Positions 32,509-40,103 of a DNA stretch of 52,304 nucleotides are shown here, piece after piece (the first letter of the stretch is position 1; every line of letters starts with the position of its first letter). This DNA comes from an uncultured Clostridia bacterium (lineage in GTDB: Bacteria > Bacillota > Clostridia > Oscillospirales > Acutalibacteraceae). The DNA is taken from positions 1-52,304 of the forward strand of contig CAMVEX010000018.1 of the NCBI GenBank assembly GCA_947166625.1. Reading direction: 5' to 3'. The position numbers were made by a program, and so were the translations under genes. The notes beneath the pieces are model-generated. The model had not been told where the DNA came from, made no database searches, and worked only from the letters and a program-made list of their open reading frames with translations.

Positions 32509-33207
32509 TTAAGTAATTTTTGTAATAACCTGCTTTGCGACACCGAGTATCTGCGCATATCCGCTCTCAAAATCAGCCGCAGAAATGATTATCGGCTCAT
32601 ACTTCGGATTTTCCGGTGAGAGCAGAATCGTATCGCCCTGCTGCCTGAATCGCTTCAGGGTCGCTTCGTCTCCGTTCACCCTGCACGCTACTATCTGACC
32701 GTTTTCCGCCGTTTCCTGCTTCAAAAAGACTACATAACACCCGTCCGGAATACCTGCATTTATCATCGAATCACCCTTGACTTTCAATCCGAAATATTTG
32801 GACGGATTTTTTACTACCGTAGGGATATAATCAATTACTCTCTGCTCTGCAAGGTTAGATATTCCTGCAGCAATTTCGCCATAAACTGGAATCACACCCG
32901 TTATCGTTACCAAATCGTCTTTATCAATATCTTCGTCAATTTCTACTCGTAATGACTTAACATTATTTTCAGAATCATTATCGGGGATTTCAAACTGTCC
33001 GATAGAAACATCAGCGCCCATAAGCCATGGTATAGAAACATTCAAGGCCCTTGCTATTAATTCTAATTTATCCTGCTTTGGAGCATATTTCCCTTTCTTA
33101 TAATTACTAAGTGTGCTTTCATATATTCCCGTTTTTTGAGCAATTTGTGCACAGGTGGTGTTTTTCAATTTTAGGGCTTCATTAAATCTATCCTTAAAGC
33201 TTTTCAC
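32509..33207 (-). CDS. Prophage repressor (CI-like, LexA-type autocleaving)
   Basis: 232 residues from GTG 33207 (GAGGTG ribosome site). Residues about 4-62 are an XRE helix-turn-helix (CAQIAQKTGIYESTLSNYKKGKYAP). The C-terminal S24 peptidase part has cleavage site Ala114-Gly115 (GEIAAGIS), Ser147 (GDSM) and Lys185 (GDEATLKRF). It keeps the prophage silent and should self-cleave on RecA activation after DNA damage. Divergent from the Cro-like gene across the operator region. Confidence 0.92.
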   Translation of the reverse strand: MKSFKDRFNEALKLKNTTCAQIAQKTGIYESTLSNYKKGKYAPKQDKLELIARALNVSIPWLMGADVSIGQFEIPDNDSENNVKSLRVEIDEDIDKDDLVTITGVIPVYGEIAAGISNLAEQRVIDYIPTVVKNPSKYFGLKVKGDSMINAGIPDGCYVVFLKQETAENGQIVACRVNGDEATLKRFRQQGDTILLSPENPKYEPIIISAADFESGYAQILGVAKQVITKIT

Positions 33208-33231
33208 AATAACACACCTCACTTTGTTCGC

Positions 33232-33260
33232 ATTATACCATAATGAAAAGCGTTTCACAA
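33232..33260 (-). promoter_or_regulatory. Repressor promoter
   Basis: Minus-strand TTGTGA (33260-33255), 17 bp, TATAAT (33237-33232). The -35 overlaps a CACAAG half-site, allowing autoregulation. Confidence 0.8.
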
Positions 33261-33311
33261 GTGTTTTTTGAAAGAAAATTAAACTTTTCACAAGTTTTTT
33301 TCAAAAATCCC

Positions 33312-33340
33312 TTGACTTGTGATTTTCACAAGCGTATAAT
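33312..33340 (+). promoter_or_regulatory. Early lytic promoter
   Basis: TTGACT (33312-33317), 17 bp, TATAAT (33335-33340), driving the Cro-like gene and the whole early operon. Confidence 0.88.
33316..33332. promoter_or_regulatory. Primary operator
   Basis: A perfect 17-bp palindrome CTTGTGATTTTCACAAG fills the spacer of the early promoter. Half-sites CACAAG also lie at 33256-33261 and 33290-33295. Confidence 0.85.
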
Positions 33341-33364
33341 GGGCGATGTTAGGAGGTGATACTA

Positions 33365-33610
33365 GTGTATGATTACAGCAAACTTTTGGGACGCATTAAG
33401 GAAAAAGGATTAACTCAAGAAGCTCTTGCAAATAAGATAGGTATAAGCGGAACAACTTTAAGTAAGAAGCTTAATAACATCGGCAAATTCAGTCAAGCTG
33501 AGATGTTATCTATCTGTGAAGTATTAGATATTCCTGTTTCCGATATTGCGTCTTATTTTTTTGCTAAACAACTTGTGAAAAACACAAGTGTAGAGGAGGT
33601 GAAAAATTGA
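33365..33610 (+). CDS. Cro-like regulator
   Basis: 81 residues from GTG 33365, 8 bp after AGGAGG. XRE helix-turn-helix (LTQEALANKIGISGTTLSKKLNN). First gene of the rightward operon and opposite to the repressor, thus a Cro analogue that would compete for the CTTGTGA operators. A further operator is embedded in its 3' end. Confidence 0.85.
   Translation: MYDYSKLLGRIKEKGLTQEALANKIGISGTTLSKKLNNIGKFSQAEMLSICEVLDIPVSDIASYFFAKQLVKNTSVEEVKN
33572..33588. promoter_or_regulatory. Distal operator inside the Cro-like gene
   Basis: CTTGTGAAAAACACAAG has the same 17-bp length and identical CTTGTG/CACAAG arms as the operator at 33316-33332, 256 bp away. Confidence 0.65.
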
Positions 33611-34014
33611 AAAGTGACAGACCGGCAAGCGTTTATGCGATACGGAATAAGGTGACAGGAAGAATTTATATAGGTTCTTCGGTCAATGCCAAAACGAGAG
33701 TTCAAACGCATTTCAGCCAGTTAAAACATGAAAGTAAACGAAAAAGCGGAGGGTTTGGGATCGTTGTATCATCATTCACTCAATGGCAACTCGATTTTAA
33801 CAAATACGGCTTCGATTCGTTCGAGTGGTATATCCTCGAAGAAAACATACCGCCCGATAAAAGAGCAGAGCGGGAAGAATATTACATCAAACTTTATCGC
33901 GCGACGGAAAAGGAATACGGCTATAACCACAGAGAGCTTGTCGGGGCGGCTTATGACAAGCATTTCAAGACAGGAATGCCGCCGCTGCCGATGTCGGAAG
34001 CAAAAACAAGTTAA
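33607..34014 (+). CDS. GIY-YIG nuclease
   Basis: 135 residues from TTG 33607 (GAGGAGG site). VYAIRNKVTGRIYIGSSVN is the GIY-YIG motif, followed by the conserved Arg (KTRVQTHFSQL) and Glu (EREEYYI). Single-domain phage GIY-YIG proteins may act as homing-like or DNA-processing nucleases. No DNA-binding tail is seen. Overlaps the Cro-like gene by 4 bp. Confidence 0.88.
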   Translation: MKSDRPASVYAIRNKVTGRIYIGSSVNAKTRVQTHFSQLKHESKRKSGGFGIVVSSFTQWQLDFNKYGFDSFEWYILEENIPPDKRAEREEYYIKLYRATEKEYGYNHRELVGAAYDKHFKTGMPPLPMSEAKTS

Positions 34015-34028
34015 AGGAGAAAAATCAT

Positions 34029-34229
34029 ATGAAAGAAATAACAATCAAACAAGGAGACATACTCCGTGCAGCCATTAAGGCTCCTTTCAGCGAACACTTT
34101 AAGGATGTTGCCAACGAACCCGGCTTTATGACAATAATCCTGACGGCGCCCTTAATAGGTAAAGCAATTGAAGACATTTTTTTCTCAGAGCAGGAAAACG
34201 AGGTAACTTACTCGGAAGAAGGTGACTGA
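34029..34229 (+). CDS. Hypothetical early phage protein
   Basis: 66 residues with an AAAGGAG site. One mildly hydrophobic segment (GFMTIILTAPLIGKAIEDIFF) and an acidic tail. Family not recognised. Second small gene after the nuclease in the early operon. Confidence 0.6.
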   Translation: MKEITIKQGDILRAAIKAPFSEHFKDVANEPGFMTIILTAPLIGKAIEDIFFSEQENEVTYSEEGD

Positions 34230-34233
34230 AATA

Positions 34234-34581
34234 ATGCAAATCTACTTATGCAAGCAAGGCGAACCGGGGCAGCTCACCGAGGTTAAGAACGAGCTGAAGG
34301 ACCTGCAGGAAACGGTCGGCGGTTACATTGAGGTGGTGCGGCTTCAGAGCAACTTGATTCTGATCTGCAATGATGAAAGCAAGCTGAACGGCTCACTGCC
34401 GAACCGCTGGTGCCGCGGTGACATAATCTGCGGTGATTTCTTCTTCTGCGGAGTTGACGGGGAAGATTTCTGCGATGTTCCGGAAGATCTTCTCCCGGTG
34501 ATAAACGCTTTCTACGGTCCGCCTCAATACGACAAGGAAGGAGAGCGGATAGGATGTCGGCTGAAGAAGACAAAATCCTGA
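34234..34581 (+). CDS. DUF3846-like phage protein
   Basis: 115 residues from ATG 34234. GGYIEVVRL...LILICNDESKLNGSLPNRW...DIICGDFFFCGVDGEDF is the pattern of DUF3846, a small protein frequent in Firmicutes phages and conjugative elements with no known function. Overlaps the next gene by 28 bp. Confidence 0.72.
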   Translation: MQIYLCKQGEPGQLTEVKNELKDLQETVGGYIEVVRLQSNLILICNDESKLNGSLPNRWCRGDIICGDFFFCGVDGEDFCDVPEDLLPVINAFYGPPQYDKEGERIGCRLKKTKS

Positions 34582-34805
34582 GCTATAAAAATGTGCCGGT
34601 CAGAGTGGCGGCGGAATATCTCGGGGTATCGCTCGAATTTGTCCGGAGCGGCATTGAGCGCGGTTCCCTCCCCTTCGGCGTTTGCGTGACAGGATCGAGC
34701 GGCCGCAGATCATTCTTCATCAGCCCGAATAAGCTGATTGAATTTGCCAAGGGTAAAAAGAATGACCGCCCCGGCGCGGCAACACCGGAACGGTCGGGCG
34801 GGTAA
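34554..34805 (+). CDS. Excisionase-like / MerR-type small DNA-binding protein
   Basis: 83 residues. VPVRVAAEYLGVSLEFVRSGIERGSLPFGVCV is a winged-helix excisionase-type motif (YLG...FVR, then GSLPFG and RSFFISPNKLIEF). Could bind near att to drive excision, although it lies far from attP. It ends the first early gene group; 34806-35008 holds no gene, only AT-rich sequence and weak inverted repeats. Confidence 0.7.
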   Translation: MSAEEDKILSYKNVPVRVAAEYLGVSLEFVRSGIERGSLPFGVCVTGSSGRRSFFISPNKLIEFAKGKKNDRPGAATPERSGG

Positions 34806-35008
34806 ACCCCGTCAACTGCAAAAACATAATATCACACTTAAAAATAAAAATCAAGTCTTGCCTTGAATCGAAGGCTGCGGGGTCTGTTCATTGAACTACT
34901 CTCCAAATGATTTGCTTAAACATCAATCCGCGGCGGCTTTTACGGTTCCCTCCGGTTTTCACCGCCGTTCCTGCAGTCTTCGGCTCAGGGCAAGACGAAG
35001 GAGACAAA

Positions 35009-35629
35009 ATGGTTAAATTTGACATTGATTATATTAAAAAAATCTACGGCAGCTATTACGACAAATATTATGCCGTCCGAAAGCTCGCCAAGGAATACGG
35101 AGTGAAGCCGGCGGACATTTTTCAAGTGCTCCAGGATAACGGCGTCATAGGCGGCGGAGTGAAGAAAAAGTCCGGGAAAGAAACCGCATACACTCAGAGC
35201 GAGATCGATATGCTCATATCTATGAGAAGCTCCGGCGCTTCGTTCGGCGAGATCGAAAAGATCCTCGGCAGAAGTGCAAAAACGCTCAGTGCAAAATACC
35301 AGAAGCTCAAACGAGAAGGAAAAATCCCGGAGAACACCGATCCGGAACCGGTTGAAAAGATCGAAGAGAAAGACGAGCCGATACAAAGCAACCTGATTCT
35401 TGACGGCGCCGAAATCAAGCCGGTAGAAGATGAAAAAACCAAGCCGAAATTCACCGTGGTGGATAAGATCCCGACCGGCTACATTCTCAACCTCGTGGCA
35501 GAACTCAGATTTGACACGCTTGAAGAAATCCGCGACTTCTTCCATTCCGACGCGATGTTGTCGGCGCTGGTTGATGATTACAGCGTTACGGAGGAAAGCA
35601 CAGTCGTGATCGAAGGAGATTTTTTATGA
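35009..35629 (+). CDS. Phage regulatory-type protein with two helical DNA-binding regions
   Basis: 206 residues from ATG 35009 (GAAGGAG site). Residues about 15-45 (YAVRKLAKEYGVKPADIFQVLQDNGVI) and 60-95 (YTQSEIDMLISMRSSGASFGEIEKILGRSAKTLSAKYQKLKRE) each look like helix-turn-helix units, the second SANT/Myb-like. The C-terminal part is acidic and unassigned. It heads the recombination operon. Confidence 0.6.
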   Translation: MVKFDIDYIKKIYGSYYDKYYAVRKLAKEYGVKPADIFQVLQDNGVIGGGVKKKSGKETAYTQSEIDMLISMRSSGASFGEIEKILGRSAKTLSAKYQKLKREGKIPENTDPEPVEKIEEKDEPIQSNLILDGAEIKPVEDEKTKPKFTVVDKIPTGYILNLVAELRFDTLEEIRDFFHSDAMLSALVDDYSVTEESTVVIEGDFL

Positions 35630-35805
35630 TTACATTGACAGTAAATCTTGCGCTATTCAGCTTCGGAGTCGCGTTCACCGTGTATCTCATTGCCGGTGTC
35701 CTGGCTTATGCAGCCGTCGAAAAACTTTGGTTTAAGATCCGCCCGAAGGTGGCGCTCTGGATCGGGCAACACATATATCACGAAGATTGGAGAGTAAAAA
35801 AATGA
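35626..35805 (+). CDS. 59-aa single-pass membrane protein
   Basis: ATGA overlap with the gene before and ATGA overlap with the gene after. One membrane helix (about 5-30, VNLALFSFGVAFTVYLIAGVLAYAAV) followed by a basic, Trp-rich tail. The coupling on both sides supports a real gene. Function unknown. Confidence 0.62.
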   Translation: MITLTVNLALFSFGVAFTVYLIAGVLAYAAVEKLWFKIRPKVALWIGQHIYHEDWRVKK

Positions 35806-36320
35806 CACACTGGAAGAAACTGACGAATCCGGATTATCTCGGGGCTTACGCTCTCGAAGAAGGGCAGGAGCTCGTAGTAACGATAGATTATGTCCGAGAG
35901 GAAACGGTCATCGGACCCGACGGCAAGAAAGAGGACTGCACCGTCATTCACTTCAAAGATAAAGTCAAGCCGATGATCCTCAATGTTACCAACGCGAAAA
36001 CGATCGCGAAGATCTATTCGACCCCGTATATCGAGGAATGGGTCGGCAAAAAGATTCAGCTCTATGTCGCTCAGGTCAAAGCGTTCGGCGAGGTGGTCGA
36101 AGCGCTCAGGATCAGGCCTTATATGCCGAAGGAAGACACTTATATCTGTGCAGCGTGCGGCGAAGAGATCACGCCGGCAGGGCAACTGACCGCTCGCGAT
36201 ATCGCAATGAATACGCAGAAAAAATACGGAAAAATGCTCTGCGCCACTCACTGGGCGGAGCTGAGAGATAAGGCAAAGACGGAGGAAAAGACGAATGAAA
36301 ATAACGAAAATCAGAATTAA
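35802..36320 (+). CDS. Hypothetical recombination-operon protein with CxxC pair
   Basis: 172 residues from ATG 35802 (GGAGAG site). The N-terminal two-thirds are beta-rich with a conserved-looking KPMILNVTNAKTIAKIYSTPYIEEWVGKKIQLY. Then CAACGEEI and CATHW in the last third may bind zinc. This type of protein often precedes the RecF-like ATPase in Firmicutes phages; function unknown. Confidence 0.65.
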   Translation: MTHWKKLTNPDYLGAYALEEGQELVVTIDYVREETVIGPDGKKEDCTVIHFKDKVKPMILNVTNAKTIAKIYSTPYIEEWVGKKIQLYVAQVKAFGEVVEALRIRPYMPKEDTYICAACGEEITPAGQLTARDIAMNTQKKYGKMLCATHWAELRDKAKTEEKTNENNENQN

Positions 36321-37725
36321 AAACCTTTTCGGCATCAAGGAATGCGAGCTCGACGGCAAATCGGTCGAGATAACCGGCACAAACGGCGCCGGCAAAAGCT
36401 CGGTGATCGACGCGATCAGATACGCGCTGAAAAATGACAGCGACAGAGATCTGATCATCAGAGACGGCGAGGATCAGGGCGAGATCCTCATTGAGACAGA
36501 CACAGGGCTGACGATCAACCGTATGAAGAGACGAAACCAGGCGGATTATAAGTCGGTCAAAGAAGGAAAATACGCAGTGACGAGCCCCGAGAGCTTCCTC
36601 AAGACGATTTTCACCGAGTTACAGGTCAATCCCGTCGCATTCATCGAGATGCCCAAGAAAGAGCAGAATCGCACGATTCTCGACCTCATTGAATTTGACT
36701 GGGATCTTAACTGGATCCGTGAGCAGTTCGGCGAGATCCCCGAGGGCGTGAATTACGATCAGAATATTCTCCAGGTGCTCAATGACATCCAGGCGGAAAA
36801 CGGCGACTATTTCCGACGCCGCCAGGATATTAACCGCGATATAAGAAACAAAGAGGCGTTCATCGAGGAAATCGCGCAGACAATACCCAAGCATTATGAC
36901 GCGGATCATTGGGAGCATTTTGACGTTTCCGGAGCCTACAGGCGCCTCAACGAAGCCCAGCATAGTAACAACCTCATCGAGAGGGCAAAAGCGTTCAAAT
37001 CGAGCTATGATGGCAAAATGAGAGGGCTTTCGGCGGACCGCGACCTTGCAATAAGCCATCACAGGAAGTCCATCGAGAAGGAACGCGCGAATCTGACGGC
37101 CGAGATTGCCCGCCTCGAAGCGGAAATCAAAGCCGCAAACGATAAAATCGGATCTCTCGACGGGATCCTTGAAGATAAGATTGAAATCGAAAACCAGAAA
37201 TATGAAGCGGCCGTTGCTCAGCTGAATAAAGACATCGGTACCGCCGAGGAATATATCGATAAAGAACTCATCGACACCGCGCCGATCCAGGAGGAAATTG
37301 ACGGCGCCGAAAAGATGAAAGCGCACCTCAACGAATACAGGCGGATGATGTCACTCGCGGAAGATGTTGAGCAGCTCGGTGAAGCGAGCAAAGAGCTGAC
37401 CCGCAAGATCGAACTCGCCCGCACTCTTCCCGGCAAGATCCTCGAGACGGCGACAATTCCCGTTGACGGTCTGACGGTCAAAGACGGAATCCCGCTTATC
37501 AACGGTATGCCGATATCAAATCTTTCAGACGGTGAGAAGCTCGACCTCTGTGTCGATGTTGCAATATCGAAGCCGGCAGGCCTGCAGATCATTCTCATTG
37601 ACGGTATCGAGCGCCTGAGCGACGTCAACCGCAAGAGGTTATACGATAAATGCAAGGCAAAGGGTATTCAGTTCATCGCCACCAGGACCACAGACGACAC
37701 AGAAATGCAGGTGACGGCATTATGA
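36295..37725 (+). CDS. RecF/SMC-like ATPase
   Basis: 476 residues. Walker A GTNGAGKSS (about 29-37), a long coiled-coil middle (about 170-390), signature LSDGEKLDLCVDVA (about 410) and Walker B IILIDGIERL (about 432). Such ATPases are paired in phages with the RecE-like nuclease encoded next, probably in end processing and recombination during replication. Overlaps both neighbours. Confidence 0.87.
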   Translation: MKITKIRIKNLFGIKECELDGKSVEITGTNGAGKSSVIDAIRYALKNDSDRDLIIRDGEDQGEILIETDTGLTINRMKRRNQADYKSVKEGKYAVTSPESFLKTIFTELQVNPVAFIEMPKKEQNRTILDLIEFDWDLNWIREQFGEIPEGVNYDQNILQVLNDIQAENGDYFRRRQDINRDIRNKEAFIEEIAQTIPKHYDADHWEHFDVSGAYRRLNEAQHSNNLIERAKAFKSSYDGKMRGLSADRDLAISHHRKSIEKERANLTAEIARLEAEIKAANDKIGSLDGILEDKIEIENQKYEAAVAQLNKDIGTAEEYIDKELIDTAPIQEEIDGAEKMKAHLNEYRRMMSLAEDVEQLGEASKELTRKIELARTLPGKILETATIPVDGLTVKDGIPLINGMPISNLSDGEKLDLCVDVAISKPAGLQIILIDGIERLSDVNRKRLYDKCKAKGIQFIATRTTDDTEMQVTAL

Positions 37726-38501
37726 ATTTGAATTCAGGCAATTATTACGGCCGCGAGGCAAGCCGTGAATATATGTCCGTCTCGCAGTTTAAGGCATTCA
37801 GTAAGTGTGAATTCGCCGCGCTGGAAGAAGTTAACGGCAATTATTCACGCGCTGAATCGACGGCGCTGCTCGTTGGATCTTATGTTGACGCTTATTTTGA
37901 GGGCACGCTTGATCTTTTTGTCGCGCAGCATCCGGAAATCAGAAAGCGCGACGGCTCCCTCAAAGCCGATTTTGTTCAGGCCGAATCCATTATCGAGCGG
38001 ATCAGCTCCGACCCGATGTTTATGGATTATATGAACGGCGAGAAGCAGGTTATTTTTACCGGAGAGATCGAAGAAATCCCCGTCAAATGTAAAATCGATG
38101 CGTTCCACGCCGGCAGAATGATCGTCGATCTCAAGGTGATGAGAGATTTCAAGCCGATCTATGTTCCCGGAGAAGGCCGTCTGAATTTCATTGAAGCGTG
38201 GAAATATGATCTGCAGGGCGCGGTCTATCAGGAGATCGTTTTCCAGAACACCGGCAAACGGCTCCCGTTCTTTATTGCGGCCGCCACAAAAGAAGTTTCG
38301 ACGGATTTCGGTATCTTCGAGGTACCGCAGGAGGTTCTTGACGTTCAGCTTGATCTATTCAAAGCCGATGTGAGGCGATATCAGTTCATTAAGGACGGGA
38401 TCATCGAGCCGGAGCGCTGCGGGCATTGTGAAGTCTGCCGGCAGACAAAAAAACTTGAAAAGCCTACAACCTGGGAGGAATTAAACGCTTATGAGTTATA
38501 A
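37722..38501 (+). CDS. RecE-like PD-(D/E)XK nuclease (DUF3799 type)
   Basis: 259 residues from ATG 37722. MSVSQFKAFSKCEFAALEE at the N-terminus, IDAFHAGRMIVDLKVMRDF (catalytic D-x-K type core, about 125-145), the AWKYDLQGAVYQEIV helix and the C-terminal CGHCEVCRQTKKL identify the exodeoxyribonuclease VIII-like family. The cysteine cluster may hold metal. Expected to resect double-strand ends for annealing. Confidence 0.85.
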   Translation: MNLNSGNYYGREASREYMSVSQFKAFSKCEFAALEEVNGNYSRAESTALLVGSYVDAYFEGTLDLFVAQHPEIRKRDGSLKADFVQAESIIERISSDPMFMDYMNGEKQVIFTGEIEEIPVKCKIDAFHAGRMIVDLKVMRDFKPIYVPGEGRLNFIEAWKYDLQGAVYQEIVFQNTGKRLPFFIAAATKEVSTDFGIFEVPQEVLDVQLDLFKADVRRYQFIKDGIIEPERCGHCEVCRQTKKLEKPTTWEELNAYEL

Positions 38502-38925
38502 CAGAGTGATTCTGATGGGGCGGCTCACTGCCGCTCCGGATATGAGATCAACGAGCGAAGGAACAGAATATTGCAGATTCACTGTGGCTTGCGACCGCAA
38601 ATTTGCCAAAAAAGGCGAAGAGAAGCAGGCGGATTTCATAAGTTGCACCGCCTGGCGTCAGACCGCCGTTTTCGTCTATAAGTATTTCGGCAAAGGCTCT
38701 ATGATTCAGCTCGAAGGCGAATGGCGCCACGAGAAATATGATAAAGACGGCGAGACCCGATACAGCGACTACTGCCTTGTTGACAGCGTGTCATTCTGCG
38801 GCTCAAAGAATGAGAGCGGAACTGTTACCGATAAGCCGCAGACTTATTCGACATCGGCTCTTGATATCAAACCCGATGAGGGAGATTTCCAAGAGATAGA
38901 CGATGACGATTCGTTGCCGTTTTAA
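38491..38925 (+). CDS. ssb: Single-stranded DNA-binding protein
   Basis: 144 residues. OB fold MSYNRVILMGRLTAAPDMRST...YCRFTVACDR...DFISCTAWRQTAVFVYKYFGKGSMIQLEGEW, then a disordered linker and the acidic tip DDDSLPF that recruits partner proteins. It coats ssDNA in phage replication/recombination. Overlaps the RecE-like gene by 11 bp. Confidence 0.95.
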   Translation: MSYNRVILMGRLTAAPDMRSTSEGTEYCRFTVACDRKFAKKGEEKQADFISCTAWRQTAVFVYKYFGKGSMIQLEGEWRHEKYDKDGETRYSDYCLVDSVSFCGSKNESGTVTDKPQTYSTSALDIKPDEGDFQEIDDDDSLPF

Positions 38926-39043
38926 CGCAAGGGCAGAAATGAGCCCATAAGCGATACGAGGGCGGCGTCAGGTGAATTGTGCACAGATCGAATGTAGCTC
39001 ACCCGAATGCCCGGCGCCTGCTCCTCACTTTTTGGAGGTAATA

Positions 39044-39580
39044 ATGAGAATTCAAATCGACACCCGCGAAAAGCCGAAAGCAACCGTACTCATCGAGAAC
39101 GAATTCAGGAAACGCGGGGTTAATTTTATACGCTCGAAGCTGCCTTTCGGCGACTACGCAAGCCCGGATACTCCGGATATTGTTATCGACCGCAAGCAGA
39201 ATCTTCTTGAGCTCTGCAGTAGCCTTTCGGACGTCCCGAAGAAAGACACAAACGGCAAAATCAAAAAAGGCGCCGACGGGCTGCCGCTCACAGATAAAAA
39301 GCGATTTATCCACGAGCTTTCCGGAGCGCGGGAGTTCGGCCAGCATCTGATAATTCTCTGCGAACACGGTGAAGGGATCAAAACTCTTGAAGACGTAAAA
39401 AACTGGGAAAATCCCCGGCTTCAGGAGTCTCCCCTTGCGATGAGCGGCTCGAGGCTCTTTGTTATTCTGAGCCGGATGATGCTCACTTACGATTTCGAGA
39501 TTGAATTTTGCGATAAAAATCAGACCGGTAAGAGGATTATAGAACTGCTGGAGGGTAAAAATGGCGGCTCATTATTATGA
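39044..39580 (+). CDS. ERCC4-domain nuclease
   Basis: 178 residues from ATG 39044 (GGAGG site). IDTREK (residues 4-9), LPFGDYA (about 29-35) and IVIDRKQ (about 41-48) are the XPF/ERCC4 nuclease motifs. No helicase or HhH tail is present. Would cut branched or flapped DNA. The 118 bp before it (38926-39043) contain no gene. Confidence 0.82.
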   Translation: MRIQIDTREKPKATVLIENEFRKRGVNFIRSKLPFGDYASPDTPDIVIDRKQNLLELCSSLSDVPKKDTNGKIKKGADGLPLTDKKRFIHELSGAREFGQHLIILCEHGEGIKTLEDVKNWENPRLQESPLAMSGSRLFVILSRMMLTYDFEIEFCDKNQTGKRIIELLEGKNGGSLL

Positions 39581-40103
39581 GAACATCGATAGACTGAAAG
39601 ATTCCGTCACGGTCACCGAGCTTGTCAATCATTACGGATTCGAGGTCGGGCGCGGAAATTATATCAAGTGCCCGTTTCACGGCGAAAAAACGGCATCGCT
39701 CAAAGTCTGGGACGATCATTTCAAATGCTTCGGCTGCGGAGCTCACGGCGATGTTATTAAATTCGTTCAGCTTTACCAGCATCTTGATTTCAAGCAGGCA
39801 ATGGAATGGATAAATCGTGAATTCGGCCTCGGTCTCCCCTTCGATGAGCGGCTCGATCTCGCTGCAATGAGAGCGGCGAACAAAACAAGAGCCCGAATCC
39901 GCAGTGAGCGGACTCAGGCCGAGCGGATCAGAGCGCAGCGCAGTATGCTGAATGACCTTTTTGCCGAATGTGACCGGATCGTAATAGATCACCCCGTTCC
40001 GGACACCATTGAAGCGGCAAGAGCGAGAATAATGAGGGATTATTACAGTTATTTAATTGATAATTTCAACGATAAAGAGGGCTATCCGGATGGCGTCTTA
40101 TGA
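39561..40103 (+). CDS. CHC2 zinc-finger primase-like protein
   Basis: 180 residues. DnaG-type CHC2 zinc finger: Cys37, His40 (KCPFH), Cys56, Cys59 (CFGCGAHGD), followed by the helix FKQAMEWINREFGLGL. The TOPRIM catalytic domain is absent, so it is likely the DNA-binding part of a split primase working with the DUF927 protein. Overlaps neighbours on both sides. Confidence 0.87.
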   Translation: MAAHYYENIDRLKDSVTVTELVNHYGFEVGRGNYIKCPFHGEKTASLKVWDDHFKCFGCGAHGDVIKFVQLYQHLDFKQAMEWINREFGLGLPFDERLDLAAMRAANKTRARIRSERTQAERIRAQRSMLNDLFAECDRIVIDHPVPDTIEAARARIMRDYYSYLIDNFNDKEGYPDGVL

